Of a stretch of DNA of 64,000 bases, positions 18,777 to 28,811 are shown in pieces. The stretch is from contig NZ_JABJVX010000003.1 of the NCBI RefSeq assembly GCF_013155465.1, positions 1 to 64,000 of the forward strand, written 5' to 3'. Position 1 is the stretch's first letter. Every line of letters begins with the position of its first letter. The position numbers and the translations under genes are program-made. Below the pieces are notes generated by a model. It worked only from the letters and a program-made list of their open reading frames with translations, ran no database searches and had not been told where the DNA came from. Source of the stretch: Alterinioella nitratireducens. Lineage in GTDB: Bacteria > Pseudomonadota > Alphaproteobacteria > Rhodobacterales > Rhodobacteraceae.

Positions 18777-20443
18777 CCAATCCCCGCCACAATATCCGCG
18801 ACGTCTATCCCGATACCGGCACCGAGATTTCCGCCAAATCCTGGCTGACCGAGGCGCCGATGCGGATGCTGATGAACAACCTGCACCCCGATGTGGCCGA
18901 AAACCCGCATGAATTGGTGGTTTACGGCGGCATCGGCCGCGCCGCGCGGACATGGGAGGATTTCGACGCCATCGTCGCGGGGCTGAAGGAGCTGGAAGAC
19001 GACCAGACCATGCTTGTCCAGTCCGGCAAGCCTGTTGGCATCTTCCGCACCCACAAGGATGCGCCGCGCGTGCTGATCGCAAATTCCAACCTGGTGCCGC
19101 ATTGGGCCAATTGGGACCATTTCAACGAGCTGGATAAGAAGGGCCTGGCGATGTATGGCCAGATGACCGCCGGATCGTGGATTTACATTGGGTCTCAAGG
19201 CATTGTGCAGGGAACTTACGAGACGTTCGTGGAGGCGGGGCGTCAGCATTACGACGGCAACCTGACCGGGAAATGGATCCTGACCGGCGGGCTTGGCGGC
19301 ATGGGCGGCGCGCAGCCGCTGGCCGCCGTCATGGCCGGGGCCTGCTGCCTGGCCGTGGAGTGCGACGAGACCCGCGCCGCGTTCCGCAAGCGCACCCGCT
19401 ATGTCGACGAGATCACGCATAGCCTCGACGAGGCGCTGGAGATGATCGAGCGTTGGACCAGGGCGGGCGAGGCCAAGTCTGTCGGTCTCATCGCCAATGC
19501 CGCCGACGTGTTCCCCGAGATCGCGCGGCGCGGCATCCGCCCCGACATGGTGACCGACCAGACCAGCGCGCATGACCCGTTGCATGGCTACCTGCCGCAG
19601 GGCTGGAGCGTCGCCGAATGGCGCGAGAAACAGGAGAGCGCGCCGAAAGAGGTGGAAAAGGCCGCCCGCGCCAGCATGAAAACCCATGTCGCGGCGATGG
19701 TGGATTTCTGGAACGCAGGCGTGCCAACGCTGGATTACGGCAACAACATCCGCCAGGTGGCGCTGGAGGAGGGGCTGGAAAACGCCTTCGCCTTCCCCGG
19801 TTTCGTGCCCGCCTATATCCGGCCACTGTTCTGTCGTGGCATCGGCCCGTTCCGCTGGTGCGCCCTGTCCGGTGACCCCGAGGATATCTACAAGACCGAC
19901 GCCAAGGTGAAGGAGCTGGTGGACGACCCGCACCTGCATAACTGGCTGGACATGGCGCGCGAGCGGATCAGTTTCCAGGGTCTGCCCGCGCGGATCTGTT
20001 GGGTTGGTCTGGGCGTGCGCCACAAGCTTGGCCTCGCCTTCAATGAAATGGTGCGGACGGGCGAGTTGAAGGCGCCCGTGGTCATTGGCCGGGATCATCT
20101 GGATTCAGGTTCCGTCGCCTCGCCCAACCGCGAAACCGAGGCGATGAAGGATGGCTCGGATGCGGTCAGCGATTGGCCGCTGCTCAATGCGATGCTGAAC
20201 GTGGCCAGCGGGGCCACCTGGGTTTCCTTGCATCACGGTGGCGGCGTCGGCATGGGGTTCTCCCAGCATTCCGGCATGGTGATCTGCTGCGACGGGACGC
20301 AGGATGCCGACCGGCGCATTGCCAATGTGCTGTGGAACGACCCGGCCACGGGCGTGATGCGCCACGCCGATGCGGGCTATGAGATCGCGCTGGACTGCGC
20401 GCGGGAAAACGGGCTGAACCTGCCGGGTATCTTGAAGGGGTAA
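18773..20443 (+). CDS. hutU: Urocanate hydratase
   Basis: Converts urocanate to imidazolonepropionate using a tightly bound NAD as electrophile. 556 residues, full length, with the signature [17 protein letters not shown], the active-site region [11 protein letters not shown], and a C-terminal [13 protein letters not shown]. Last canonical gene of the hut operon; a Rieske oxygenase follows four bases after its stop. Confidence 0.97.
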   Translation: MTNPRHNIRDVYPDTGTEISAKSWLTEAPMRMLMNNLHPDVAENPHELVVYGGIGRAARTWEDFDAIVAGLKELEDDQTMLVQSGKPVGIFRTHKDAPRVLIANSNLVPHWANWDHFNELDKKGLAMYGQMTAGSWIYIGSQGIVQGTYETFVEAGRQHYDGNLTGKWILTGGLGGMGGAQPLAAVMAGACCLAVECDETRAAFRKRTRYVDEITHSLDEALEMIERWTRAGEAKSVGLIANAADVFPEIARRGIRPDMVTDQTSAHDPLHGYLPQGWSVAEWREKQESAPKEVEKAARASMKTHVAAMVDFWNAGVPTLDYGNNIRQVALEEGLENAFAFPGFVPAYIRPLFCRGIGPFRWCALSGDPEDIYKTDAKVKELVDDPHLHNWLDMARERISFQGLPARICWVGLGVRHKLGLAFNEMVRTGELKAPVVIGRDHLDSGSVASPNRETEAMKDGSDAVSDWPLLNAMLNVASGATWVSLHHGGGVGMGFSQHSGMVICCDGTQDADRRIANVLWNDPATGVMRHADAGYEIALDCARENGLNLPGILKG

Positions 20444-20447
20444 ACCG

Positions 20448-21488
20448 ATGTTCCTGAAAAACGCATGGTATGTCGCCGCCTGGGGCGAGGAGGTCACGCG
20501 GGACCTGCAACAGATCATGGTCCTGAACCAGAAGATCTGCATCTTCCGCAACGAGGCCGGTGAGGTCATCGCGCTTGAGGATGCCTGTCCGCACCGCAAG
20601 CTGCCGCTGTCGAAGGGGCGGATCAAGGGCGATACGGTCGAATGCGGCTATCACGGGCTGACCTTCGATTGCGCCGGGCAATGTGTGTGGGCACCGGGGG
20701 CGGGGCGCATCCCGTCCAATGCCAAGGTCCGTGCCTATCCTTGCCATGAGAAATACGGGCTGGTCTGGATCTGGATGGGCAACCCGGCGCTGGCCGATCC
20801 CCATGAGATCTTCGAGATCGAGAATTTCGACAACCCGGACTGGGGCATCAATCGCGGTGCGGCGATGGAGCTTGACTGCAATTACCTGCTCATGTGCGAC
20901 AACCTGCTGGACCCGACGCATGTTGCATGGGTGCATGAAAGCTCCTTTGCCGCCGCCGCCACCAAGGACACGCCGCTGCGCGTCAGGAAGACCGAGACCG
21001 GCGTGATCGTGCATCGCTGGATGATGGATCACGAACCGGCCCCGTTCTACAAGAAGGTGGTGGAGTTCGAGGGCAATTGCGACCGGCTGCAGCACTACGA
21101 GGTGCGCTACCCCTCCCACGCGCTGATCAAGGCGGTGTTCACGCCCGCGGGAACGGGGGGCGAGGACGGGCCGCTTCACCCGCAGACCTTCATCATGGAC
21201 AGCTACAATTTCATGACCCCGGTGACGGAGAAGACCACGCGCTATTACTGGTTCCAGCTGCGCAACATCCGCCCGGGGGATGAGGCGCTGTCGAAGATGA
21301 TGAGCGAGGATGTGCGCAACGCCTTCGAGGAGGATCGCGCGGTGCTGAACGAGGTGCAGATCGGATTGGATGAAAAGACCAGCCCGCATATCGACCTGCC
21401 CATCGACGGCGGGCAGTTGCGCTTCCGCCGCCAGTTGCAGGCGATGATCAACGAAGAACGCGAGGTCGACGCCCAGATGGCGCAATAG
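20448..21488 (+). CDS. Rieske-type oxygenase (vanillate demethylase-like alpha subunit) in the hut operon
   Basis: Terminal oxygenase of a Rieske non-haem iron system, 346 residues. The [2Fe-2S] ligands are CPH (residues ~45-47) and CGYH, and the mononuclear iron site is D..DPTHVAWVH. Similarity is to VanA-type O- or N-demethylases. It begins four bases after hutU, so it is probably co-transcribed. No reductase gene lies nearby; electrons must come from elsewhere. A role in demethylating a methylated histidine or related imidazole before entry to the hut pathway is a hypothesis from context only. Confidence 0.85.
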   Translation: MFLKNAWYVAAWGEEVTRDLQQIMVLNQKICIFRNEAGEVIALEDACPHRKLPLSKGRIKGDTVECGYHGLTFDCAGQCVWAPGAGRIPSNAKVRAYPCHEKYGLVWIWMGNPALADPHEIFEIENFDNPDWGINRGAAMELDCNYLLMCDNLLDPTHVAWVHESSFAAAATKDTPLRVRKTETGVIVHRWMMDHEPAPFYKKVVEFEGNCDRLQHYEVRYPSHALIKAVFTPAGTGGEDGPLHPQTFIMDSYNFMTPVTEKTTRYYWFQLRNIRPGDEALSKMMSEDVRNAFEEDRAVLNEVQIGLDEKTSPHIDLPIDGGQLRFRRQLQAMINEEREVDAQMAQ

Positions 21489-21594
21489 CCGCAATCCGGG
21501 CGGGCGCACCAGCGTGGGAGTGGCGGCATTGTCGGGTTCTGCGCGCGGGAACACGGGGCGGGCAGGGCCGTCTCGGGGTTGCCACGTTCCTCTA

Positions 21595-21619
21595 TTTCCA
21601 ATATCCGTGAAATATGGAA
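21595..21619. promoter_or_regulatory. Candidate ArsR operator overlapping the arsR-arsC start
   Basis: TTTCCAATAT and AATATGGAAA flank a short centre, giving an imperfect inverted repeat (one-base offset) of the ATAT-rich kind used by ArsR proteins. It covers the ATG at 21614, so repression may also block translation initiation, and the message could be leaderless or nearly so. Inference from symmetry. Confidence 0.5.
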
Positions 21620-22459
21620 ACACTGATTCCCTCTCGCCTCACGACCCTGGGCCATCCGCAGCGGCTGGCCATCTTCCGGCTGCTCATGCGGCGCTACCCC
21701 GACAGGCTGCCGGCGGGGGAGTTGTCCGAGGTTCTGGGGATCAAGCCCTCGACGCTGTCCTCCTACCTTTCGGCGCTGACGCAGGCCGGGCTGGTCACGC
21801 AGGAGCGGGCGGGAACCTCGCTGCGCTATGCCATCGCGATGGAGGAGGTGCGGCGCACTTTCGACTACCTCCTGACCGATTGCTGCCGGGGCAGGCCGGA
21901 CCTCTGCGCGCCGCTTTCGATCTTTCCCCACATGGAAGGCCAGACCATGCCCAACCGCAAGTTCAACGTGCTCTTCATCTGCACCGGAAATTCCGCCCGT
22001 TCGATCTTCGCCGAGTCGATCCTGCGCGCATTGGCGGGGGATCGGTTCGAAGCCTTCTCCGCCGGCACGGACCCGGAATCGCAATTGAACCCGTTCGCTC
22101 TGGAGGTGCTGCGCCAGAACGGCCACGATGTCTCGGGCCTCCATGCCAAGACAGTCGCCACGTATCAGGGGCCCGACGCGCCGGTTTTCGATTTCGTCTT
22201 CACCGTCTGCAACCGGGCCGCGAACGAGGCCTGCCCGGCCTGGGAAGGGCAGCCGGTCAGCGGCCATTGGGGGGTGCCGGACCCGGTCAAGGCGGAGGGC
22301 ACGCCCGCCGAAAAGGCCCTGGCCTTTCGCCAGGCCTACAGCGCCTTTCTGCACCGGATCCGGGCCTTTGCCGCACTGCCGATGGAACGGCTCGACCGGA
22401 TTTCCCTGCAACGCGCGGTCGATGACCTGGCGCATCTGCCCCGAGGAGACACCGAATGA
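21614..22459 (+). CDS. ArsR regulator-arsenate reductase fusion
   Basis: 281-residue fusion. Residues about 1-110 form an ArsR-type winged helix ([14 protein letters not shown], then [20 protein letters not shown]) with a pair of Cys in [11 protein letters not shown] that may bind arsenite. Residues about 115-281 form a low-molecular-weight phosphatase-type arsenate reductase with the P-loop CTGNSARS. Sensor and enzyme are thus one polypeptide. Its start lies within the candidate operator; ribosome binding site is weak. Stop overlaps the gapdh start, heading a four-gene arsenic operon. Confidence 0.87.
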   Translation: METLIPSRLTTLGHPQRLAIFRLLMRRYPDRLPAGELSEVLGIKPSTLSSYLSALTQAGLVTQERAGTSLRYAIAMEEVRRTFDYLLTDCCRGRPDLCAPLSIFPHMEGQTMPNRKFNVLFICTGNSARSIFAESILRALAGDRFEAFSAGTDPESQLNPFALEVLRQNGHDVSGLHAKTVATYQGPDAPVFDFVFTVCNRAANEACPAWEGQPVSGHWGVPDPVKAEGTPAEKALAFRQAYSAFLHRIRAFAALPMERLDRISLQRAVDDLAHLPRGDTE

Positions 22460-23454
22460 CCGTCTATGCTGTGAACGGCCTTGGCCGGATCGGAAAACTG
22501 GCGCTGAAGCCGCTGCTGGAGAAAGGCGCCGAGATCGCCTGGATCAACGATGCCGTCGGCGACCCCGCGACCCATGCGCATCTGCTGGAGTTCGACACCG
22601 TCCATGGCCGGTGGGACGCCGCGTTTTCGCATGACGCGGAGGCCGTGACGATCAATGGCACACGGCTGCCCTTCATCGGCACGCGCGACCTCGGGGCGCT
22701 GCCGCTCGACGGGGTGGATGTGGTCATCGACTGCACCGGCGTGTTCAAGACGCAGGCCAGGCTCGCCCCCGATTTCGACGGCGGCGTCAAGCGGGTTGTG
22801 GTCTCGGCCCCGGTCAAGGACGGGCCGACGGCCAATATCGTCTATGGCGTCAATCACGAGACCTACGACCCCGAGGCGCACAGGATCGTCACCGCCGCCT
22901 CCTGCACGACGAATTGCCTGGCCCCCGTGGTCAAGGTCATCCACGAGGGGATCGGCATCCGCCACGGCTCGATCACCACGATCCATGACGTGACAAACAC
23001 GCAAACCATCGTCGACCGCCCGGCCAAGGATCTGCGTCGCGCGCGCTCGGCGCTCAATTCGCTCATCCCCACGACGACGGGCAGCGCGACCGCGATCACG
23101 CTGATCTATCCCGAGCTCACGGGCCGGTTGAACGGCCATGCGGTGCGGGTGCCGCTGCTGAACGCGTCGCTGACCGATTGCGTGTTCGAGGTGGCCCGCG
23201 ACACCACGGAGGACGAGGTCAACGCCCTCTTCAAGACCGCCGCCGAGGGGCCGCTTGCGGGGATCCTGGGCTACGAGGAGCGCCCGCTGGTCTCGGCCGA
23301 TTACACCAACGACACCCGCTCCAGCATTGTCGATGCGCCCTCGACCATGGTTGTGAACGGCACCCAGGTGAAGATCTATGCCTGGTATGACAACGAGATG
23401 GGCTATGCGCATCGGCTGGTCGATGTGGCGCTGATGGTCGGGGCCGCGCCGTGA
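22456..23454 (+). CDS. gapdh: ArsJ-associated glyceraldehyde-3-phosphate dehydrogenase
   Basis: Bacterial-type GAPDH of 332 residues with NAD motif [10 protein letters not shown] and catalytic Cys in [12 protein letters not shown]. Next to arsJ such enzymes make 1-arseno-3-phosphoglycerate from arsenate, which ArsJ exports. Starts inside the stop of the arsR-arsC fusion and overlaps arsJ. A second, unrelated archaeal-type GAPDH is encoded at 52107-53150. Confidence 0.93.
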   Translation: MTVYAVNGLGRIGKLALKPLLEKGAEIAWINDAVGDPATHAHLLEFDTVHGRWDAAFSHDAEAVTINGTRLPFIGTRDLGALPLDGVDVVIDCTGVFKTQARLAPDFDGGVKRVVVSAPVKDGPTANIVYGVNHETYDPEAHRIVTAASCTTNCLAPVVKVIHEGIGIRHGSITTIHDVTNTQTIVDRPAKDLRRARSALNSLIPTTTGSATAITLIYPELTGRLNGHAVRVPLLNASLTDCVFEVARDTTEDEVNALFKTAAEGPLAGILGYEERPLVSADYTNDTRSSIVDAPSTMVVNGTQVKIYAWYDNEMGYAHRLVDVALMVGAAP

Positions 23455-24728
23455 GCGACCCGGCTGATCGGCCCCCGTCGCTGTCGGCCTATATCGCCGT
23501 CACCGCCGCCTATTGGGCCTTCATGCTGACCGATGGCGCGCTCAGGATGCTGGTGCTGCTGCATTTCCATGAGCTTGGGTTTTCGCCGCTGCAACTGGCC
23601 TGGCTCTTCGTGCTTTACGAGGTCGCGGGGATGATCACCAACCTCTCGGCGGGCTGGATCGCGGCGCGGTTCGGGCTGACCTCGACGCTTTACGCGGGGC
23701 TGGCCTTGCAGGTTGCGGCGCTTGTGGCGCTGGCGCAGCTTGACCCCGGCTGGACGCTGACGGCGTCGGTGGTGTTCGTCATGGCGGTGCAGGGCGCGAG
23801 CGGCGTGGCCAAGGATCTCGCCAAGATGTCGTCGAAATCCGCCGTCAAGCACCTCGCCCCGACCGCGCAGGGCGGGCTCTTTCACTGGGTCGCGATCCTG
23901 ACGGGGTCGAAGAACGCCGTGAAAGGCGTGGGGTTTTTCCTGGGCGCGGCGCTCTTGGCGGGGATCGGCTTTGTCGCGTCGGTGCTGGCGATGGCCGCCG
24001 TGCTGGCGGTGATCCTGGTGGCGGTGTGGCTGGCGATGCCGCCGGGGCTGCCCAGAGGCCGCCGGGGCGTGCAGATGAAGGAGGTCTTCTCCACCTCGGC
24101 CAATGTGAACCGGCTCAGCGCGGCGCGGGTGTTCCTCTTCGGCGCGCGCGATGTCTGGTTCGTGGTCGGCATCCCCGTCTATTTCTACGCCGTGCTGTCG
24201 GATGGCAGCGAGGCGGGCAACCGCGCCGCCTTCTTCCTGATCGGGGGCTTCATGGCCACCTGGACCATCCTCTACGCCGCCGTGCAGGCCAGCGCGCCGA
24301 GGCTCCTGCGCGCCCGCACCCGCCCCGAGGCGGAGCTGATCCGCGCTGCCCGTGGATGGGCCTGGACACTTGCGGTCATCCCCGCCGCCCTCAGCCTCGC
24401 CGCGCTGCTGGCGCCCGGTCCGGCCCCGTGGCTGACCGCGACGCTGGTCGTGGGGCTTTTGGCCTTCGGCGCGGTCTTCGCGGTGAACTCCTCGTTGCAT
24501 TCCTACCTCATCCTCGCCTTCACCCGCGCCGAGAGGGTGACGATGGATGTCGGCGTCTACTACATGGCCAATGCCGCGGGCCGGCTGGCGGGCACGGTCC
24601 TGTCGGGCCTCTCCTATCAACTGGGCGGTCTGGCCTTGATGCTTGGGCTGGCCGGCGCGATGGTGGCGGGCGCAGGGTTTGCGGCGGGCCGCTTGACCCC
24701 CGACCCCGCAGAGGAGCCTGCGATATGA
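23451..24728 (+). CDS. arsJ: Organoarsenical efflux MFS transporter ArsJ
   Basis: Major facilitator of about 12 helices, 425 residues. The N-terminal [21 protein letters not shown] and the block [16 protein letters not shown] are characteristic of ArsJ. Exports 1-arseno-3-phosphoglycerate formed by the adjacent GAPDH. Coupled by four-base overlaps with gapdh and acr3. Confidence 0.93.
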   Translation: MSDPADRPPSLSAYIAVTAAYWAFMLTDGALRMLVLLHFHELGFSPLQLAWLFVLYEVAGMITNLSAGWIAARFGLTSTLYAGLALQVAALVALAQLDPGWTLTASVVFVMAVQGASGVAKDLAKMSSKSAVKHLAPTAQGGLFHWVAILTGSKNAVKGVGFFLGAALLAGIGFVASVLAMAAVLAVILVAVWLAMPPGLPRGRRGVQMKEVFSTSANVNRLSAARVFLFGARDVWFVVGIPVYFYAVLSDGSEAGNRAAFFLIGGFMATWTILYAAVQASAPRLLRARTRPEAELIRAARGWAWTLAVIPAALSLAALLAPGPAPWLTATLVVGLLAFGAVFAVNSSLHSYLILAFTRAERVTMDVGVYYMANAAGRLAGTVLSGLSYQLGGLALMLGLAGAMVAGAGFAAGRLTPDPAEEPAI

Positions 24729-25732
24729 GCCTTTTCGAACGCTACCTGTCGCTCTGGATCGCGCTGGCCATCGTGGCGGGCATAGCACTTGGCAGCGCGG
24801 CCCCCGGCCTTGTCACGGCAATCGCGGCGGCGGAACTGGCCCGCGTCAACCTGGTCGTCGCGGTGCTGATCTGGGCCATGGTCTACCCGATGATGGTGGG
24901 CGTCGATCCCGGCAGCCTGCGCGACGTGGTCAAGCAGCCCAAGGGCCTGGCGATCACGCTGGCGGTCAACTGGCTGATCAAGCCCTTCACCATGGCGGCC
25001 CTGGGCGTGCTCTTTTTCGAGGTGGTCTTCGCCGACCTGATCGCGCCTGCCGATGCGCAGCAATATATCGCGGGTCTGATCCTTCTGGGGGCCGCGCCCT
25101 GCACCGCGATGGTCTTCGTCTGGTCGCAGCTGACGCGCGGCGACGAGGGCTACACGCTGGTGCAGGTCTCGGTGAACGATGTGGTCATGGTCTTCGCCTT
25201 CGCGCCGATCGTGGCCTTCCTGCTCGGGGTCACCGACATCGTGGTGCCATGGGGAACGCTGGTCCTTTCCGTCATCCTCTTCATCGCGCTGCCGCTGGCG
25301 GCGGGGCTGCTGACCCGCCGCCGCCTGGGTCACGCCGCCCGGATCGAGGCGTTCCGCGAGCGCATCAAGCCCTGGTCCATGGTCGGCCTGATCGCGACGG
25401 TGGTGATCCTTTTCGGGCTCCAGGGACAGGTGATCCTGGACCGCCCGCAGGTGATCGCGCTGATCGCGGTGCCGATCTTGATCCAGTCCTACGGCATTTT
25501 CGCGCTGGCCTATACGGCGGCCTTCGCGCTGCGCGTACCGCACCGGATCGCGGCCCCTTGCGCCCTGATCGGCACGTCGAATTTCTTCGAGCTTGCGGTC
25601 GCCGTGGCAATCAGCCTTTTCGGCCTCAACTCGGGTGCGGCGCTGGCCACGGTGGTGGGCGTGCTGGTCGAGGTGCCGGTGATGCTGTCGCTGGTGGCCT
25701 TCGCCAACCGCACGCGGGCGCGCTTTGCCTGA
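24725..25732 (+). CDS. acr3: Arsenite efflux permease, ACR3 family
   Basis: Ten-helix permease of 335 residues exporting arsenite made by the reductase domain at 21614-22459. Family blocks: [33 protein letters not shown] with the essential Cys, and [15 protein letters not shown]. Ends the arsenic operon, giving both arsenate (GAPDH/ArsJ) and arsenite (ArsC/Acr3) routes in one transcript. Confidence 0.95.
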   Translation: MSLFERYLSLWIALAIVAGIALGSAAPGLVTAIAAAELARVNLVVAVLIWAMVYPMMVGVDPGSLRDVVKQPKGLAITLAVNWLIKPFTMAALGVLFFEVVFADLIAPADAQQYIAGLILLGAAPCTAMVFVWSQLTRGDEGYTLVQVSVNDVVMVFAFAPIVAFLLGVTDIVVPWGTLVLSVILFIALPLAAGLLTRRRLGHAARIEAFRERIKPWSMVGLIATVVILFGLQGQVILDRPQVIALIAVPILIQSYGIFALAYTAAFALRVPHRIAAPCALIGTSNFFELAVAVAISLFGLNSGAALATVVGVLVEVPVMLSLVAFANRTRARFA

Positions 25733-25793
25733 GACGGGCAGGGCGGTTCACCGTCTGCGTCCGGCCCGGTCCCGCCCCTTTCGGCAAGGATGT

Positions 25794-25806
25794 GTGACCT
25801 TGTCAC
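25794..25806. promoter_or_regulatory. Crp/Fnr-type palindrome, site 1
   Basis: GTGAC-CTT-GTCAC is a perfect 5-bp inverted repeat 55 bases upstream of the SQR-like gene. An equivalent site (GTGAC-CAA-GTCAC) lies at 28526-28538. The Crp/Fnr regulator between them has a recognition helix with Arg-Glu and Arg positions suited to GTGA half-sites. Confidence 0.6.
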
Positions 25807-25861
25807 CGACGGCGCGCGCGTCCTCGGGCGATACTTGCGCGAGTCAGCAGAGGAGGATGAG

Positions 25862-27163
25862 ATGAACCGCAGAAAATTCCTCAACATCGCGATGGCCGGT
25901 GGGGCGGCGGCAGCGCTGGCGCCGGGCCCGGGCGACGCGCAGGTCGCACCGGTCGAGACCTCGGCCCGGATCGTCATCATCGGGGCAGGGGCGGCGGGCA
26001 CGGCGCTGGCCAACCGGCTGGTGCGGCGGCTGGACGGGGCCGAGATCACGCTGATCGACCCGCGCCACGATCACCTCTACCAGCCCGGCCTCACGCTTGT
26101 GGCGGCAGGGCTGAAACCGGCGGGTTACGTGGTCTCGGACACCGCCGGGTGGCTGCCCGAGGGCGTTACCTGGCTGCCCGAACGGGTGGCCGCCGTCGAT
26201 GCCGAGGCCAGGACGGTCTCGACCGAAAGCGGGCAGAGGCTGGATTATGACTGGCTTGTCGTGGCCCCCGGCCTGGTGCTGGATCACGACGCCATCGAGG
26301 GCTTCAACCTCGACATGGTGGGACAGGACGGGATTGGCGCGCTCTATGCCGGACCGGAACACGCCGCGCGCACCTGGGCTGCGGCCAGCCGCTTCGCGGA
26401 GGAGGGCGGCACCGGCCTCTTCACCCGCCCTGCGACCGAGATGAAATGCGCGGGCGCACCGCTGAAACACACCTTTCTGATCGACGATATCGGTCGGCGG
26501 GCGGGCAACGCGGGCCGCATGAACATGATCTATGCCGCGCCGCAATCCGCGCTTTTCGGGGTGCCCATCGTGGCCGAGAAGGTGCGGATGCTGTTCGAGG
26601 ATCGCGGCGTCGAGACGATGATGAACCGGACCCTGACCGCGATCGACGCGGGCGCCAGGCGCGCGACATTCGCCGTCGATGGCGGCACCGAAGAGGTCGA
26701 TTATGATTATATCCACGTCATCCCGCCGCAGCGCGCGCCGGATTTCGTGGTGCAGTCGGGGCTGGCCTGGGCAGACCGCTGGACCGATCAGGGATGGGTC
26801 GAGGTGGACATGCAGACGCTGCGCCACCTGCGCCACCCCGAGATCTTCGCCCTGGGCGATGTCGCGGGCGTGCCCAAGGGCAAGACCGCCGCATCGGTCA
26901 AGTGGCAGGTGCCGGTGGTCGAGGATCACCTGGTCGCCGCCATCGAGGGCCGCGAGGGCACCGCCACCTATAATGGCTACACCTCGTGCCCGATGATCAC
27001 CCGGATCGGCCGCGCGATGCTGATCGAGTTCGATTACCGCAACAACCTGGTCCCGTCCTTCCCCGGCATCATCGCGCCGCTGGAGGAGCTTTGGATCAGC
27101 TGGCTGATGAAGGAGGTCGCGCTGAAACCCACCTATAACGCCATGCTGCGCGGCCGGGCCTGA
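25862..27163 (+). CDS. Tat-exported sulfide:quinone reductase-like flavoprotein
   Basis: FAD/NAD(P)-binding protein of 433 residues related to SQR and flavocytochrome c flavoproteins. Begins with a twin-arginine signal (MNRRKFLNIAMAGG), then the FAD motif IVIIGAGAAGTALA. Cysteines in MKCAGAPLK and YTSCPMITR fall where SQR redox cysteines occur; the C-terminal segment FPGIIAPLEELWISWLMKEV could contact the membrane. The Tat signal implies periplasmic placement, unlike classical SQR, which lacks a cleavable signal. Ribosome binding site AGGAGG precedes ATG 25862. Context with persulfide dioxygenase supports sulfide oxidation. Confidence 0.82.
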   Translation: MNRRKFLNIAMAGGAAAALAPGPGDAQVAPVETSARIVIIGAGAAGTALANRLVRRLDGAEITLIDPRHDHLYQPGLTLVAAGLKPAGYVVSDTAGWLPEGVTWLPERVAAVDAEARTVSTESGQRLDYDWLVVAPGLVLDHDAIEGFNLDMVGQDGIGALYAGPEHAARTWAAASRFAEEGGTGLFTRPATEMKCAGAPLKHTFLIDDIGRRAGNAGRMNMIYAAPQSALFGVPIVAEKVRMLFEDRGVETMMNRTLTAIDAGARRATFAVDGGTEEVDYDYIHVIPPQRAPDFVVQSGLAWADRWTDQGWVEVDMQTLRHLRHPEIFALGDVAGVPKGKTAASVKWQVPVVEDHLVAAIEGREGTATYNGYTSCPMITRIGRAMLIEFDYRNNLVPSFPGIIAPLEELWISWLMKEVALKPTYNAMLRGRA

Positions 27164-27182
27164 GGAGGAGGAGGAAGACGAC

Positions 27183-27554
27183 ATGCAAGAACTGACCCAT
27201 GAAACCATGACCGCGGTCTTCGAGGAGATCTTCGGGCGCAGCCTGTTCTGGCTGATGGTGGCGGCGGTGGCGCTGATCACGCTTGGCTACATCTATGTCC
27301 TGGTGCGGGACCGGGCGGTGAGCTGGCGGAAATTCCTGCTGGCGCAACTGTCGATGCCTCTTGGGGCGGTGCTGGCCGTCTGGTTCGTGATGGCGATGAC
27401 CCGCTCGCGCCTGTCCGACATCGGCGGCCCGGTGGATGTGATGCTGCTGCTCGGCATTGCCGCCCTGGGGGCCGTCGGAATGGCCATCCTTGTCTATACC
27501 GTCGAGGCGCTGATCGGATCGCGCCGCACGACAGGCGGCGGCGATGTCCGATAG
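27183..27554 (+). CDS. Small membrane protein downstream of SQR-like gene
   Basis: 123 residues with three to four hydrophobic segments beginning near residue 21 (LFWLMVAAVALITLGYIYVLV) and a basic cytoplasmic loop (RDRAVSWRKF). Possibly the DUF5368 family; function unknown. Good ribosome binding site (AGGAGGAGGA) and a 19-base gap after the SQR-like gene indicate co-transcription, so it may anchor or assist that flavoprotein. Confidence 0.75.
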   Translation: MQELTHETMTAVFEEIFGRSLFWLMVAAVALITLGYIYVLVRDRAVSWRKFLLAQLSMPLGAVLAVWFVMAMTRSRLSDIGGPVDVMLLLGIAALGAVGMAILVYTVEALIGSRRTTGGGDVR

Positions 27555-27812
27555 CGCGGCGACACGCGCAAGGGGCCTGCCATGACCGCGCTGAACGAGG
27601 GCACGGCGGTCGCGGCAGGCGACATGGGCTCGGGGTGTGACCTTTCGGCAGGTTGCCCGCCGGTTCGGAGTTGGGCGGCATCCGCCAGCCGGAATAAAGC
27701 CGACCTGCGACGAACCGACCGGAAAAAACGTTTCAAACTGGCGCCCCCGGCCCCTATCTGGAGGGAGTATCCTGACGGCCTGACGGGCCGTATCGCCAAG
27801 AGAGACGATTGC

Positions 27813-28505
27813 ATGGGGACCAAGGGGCAGAACACCGCCAACTGGATCGACAATTTCAAGGGGCTCGGGGGGCTGCCGGACGATCTGCGCGCCGAGCTCG
27901 AGGCCGGCAGCGAGATCGTCTCGGTTCCCTCGGGCACGGTGATATTCTCGCCGGGGCAGACGGCGGACAACCTGTGGCTGCTGCTGGACGGGACGGTGCG
28001 GGTTCAGCAGAAATCCGAGACCGGGCGCGACGTGTTCCTCTACCGGGTCCATGCCGGTGACAGCTGCGTGCTGACCACGGCCTGCATGCTGGCTTTCGAG
28101 GATTACTCGGCCGAGGGCACCGCCGAGACCGATGTCACCGCCGTTGCGATCCCGCGCCGGGTCTTCGACGACCTGGTCGCGAGATCGCCCGTCTTCCGCA
28201 CCTTCGTCTTCACCGCCTATTCGCGGCGCATCACCGACCTGTTCACCCTGATCGACGATATCGTATTCCAGCGCATGGATGTGCGCCTGGCCGCGCGGCT
28301 GCTGGAGCTTGCCGATGCGGACGGCATCGTCCACGCCACCCATGCCATGCTGGGAACCGAGCTTGGCACCGCGCGCGAAGTGGTGTCGCGCACCCTGTCC
28401 GAGTTTCACCGTCGCGGCTGGATCGAACAGGCCCGCGGCGAAGTGCGCCTGACCGACCGGGACGGGCTGGACCGTCTTGTGAAGACCTCTGGCGCGCAAG
28501 ACTGA
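27813..28505 (+). CDS. Crp/Fnr family regulator with C-x5-C sensor candidate
   Basis: 230 residues: cyclic-nucleotide-binding-like domain (about 20-140) and C-terminal HTH_Crp. The recognition helix TAREVVSRTLSEF carries the Arg-Glu...Arg combination known from CRP, matching GTGA half-sites. No FNR-type N-terminal Cys cluster; instead Cys85 and Cys91 (C-VLTTA-C) sit in the effector domain and could form a di- or tetrasulfide. Start ATG 27813 follows a 258-base gap; an upstream open frame to 27582 lacks protein-like composition. Likely controls this sulfur cluster through the palindromes at 25794 and 28526 (inference). Confidence 0.85.
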   Translation: MGTKGQNTANWIDNFKGLGGLPDDLRAELEAGSEIVSVPSGTVIFSPGQTADNLWLLLDGTVRVQQKSETGRDVFLYRVHAGDSCVLTTACMLAFEDYSAEGTAETDVTAVAIPRRVFDDLVARSPVFRTFVFTAYSRRITDLFTLIDDIVFQRMDVRLAARLLELADADGIVHATHAMLGTELGTAREVVSRTLSEFHRRGWIEQARGEVRLTDRDGLDRLVKTSGAQD

Positions 28506-28525
28506 AACCCGCGATTTCAGGGTCT

Positions 28526-28538
28526 GTGACCAAGTCAC
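28526..28538. promoter_or_regulatory. Crp/Fnr-type palindrome, site 2
   Basis: GTGAC-CAA-GTCAC, the same inverted repeat as at 25794-25806, lies 60 bases upstream of the DUF2892 gene that opens the YedE/persulfide dioxygenase operon. It follows the regulator's own stop by 20 bases. Confidence 0.6.
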
Positions 28539-28598
28539 CAAACTCTTCCGGGCCGGTCTGCTAGACCTTTGAAAACGATTCCCGAAGGAGGAGACGAC

Positions 28599-28811
28599 AT
28601 GACGAGGAATATGGGAAGGACCGACCGCGGCGCGCGCCTTGCGGTCGCAACGCTTTTGCTGGTTCTGGTGTTCGGCCTCGGTGTTCCGGGGGGTGGCCTG
28701 CTGGGCTGGCTCGCCGTGATCGTGGCCGCGATCATGGCTGTCACGGCTTTCGCGGGCCATTGTCCGCTCTACCGTGTCTTCGGTCTCCGGACCTGCGGGC
28801 TGAACCAATGA
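28599..28811 (+). CDS. DUF2892 (YgaP-like) small membrane protein
   Basis: 70 residues with the family pattern: N-terminal NMGRTDRGARL, two hydrophobic helices, and C-terminal GHCPLYRVFGLRTC. Such modules occur alone or fused to rhodanese (YgaP) and near sulfur-transport genes. Ribosome binding site AAGGAGGAG precedes ATG 28599. First gene of the operon under Crp-type site 2, overlapping the next gene. Confidence 0.85.
   Translation: MTRNMGRTDRGARLAVATLLLVLVFGLGVPGGGLLGWLAVIVAAIMAVTAFAGHCPLYRVFGLRTCGLNQ

Noticed and set aside
27582-27812. Upstream extension of the Crp/Fnr regulator
   Set aside because: The open frame continues to 27582, but the extra residues are Arg/Lys-rich without homology, and a plausible ATG with purine-rich leader is at 27813.
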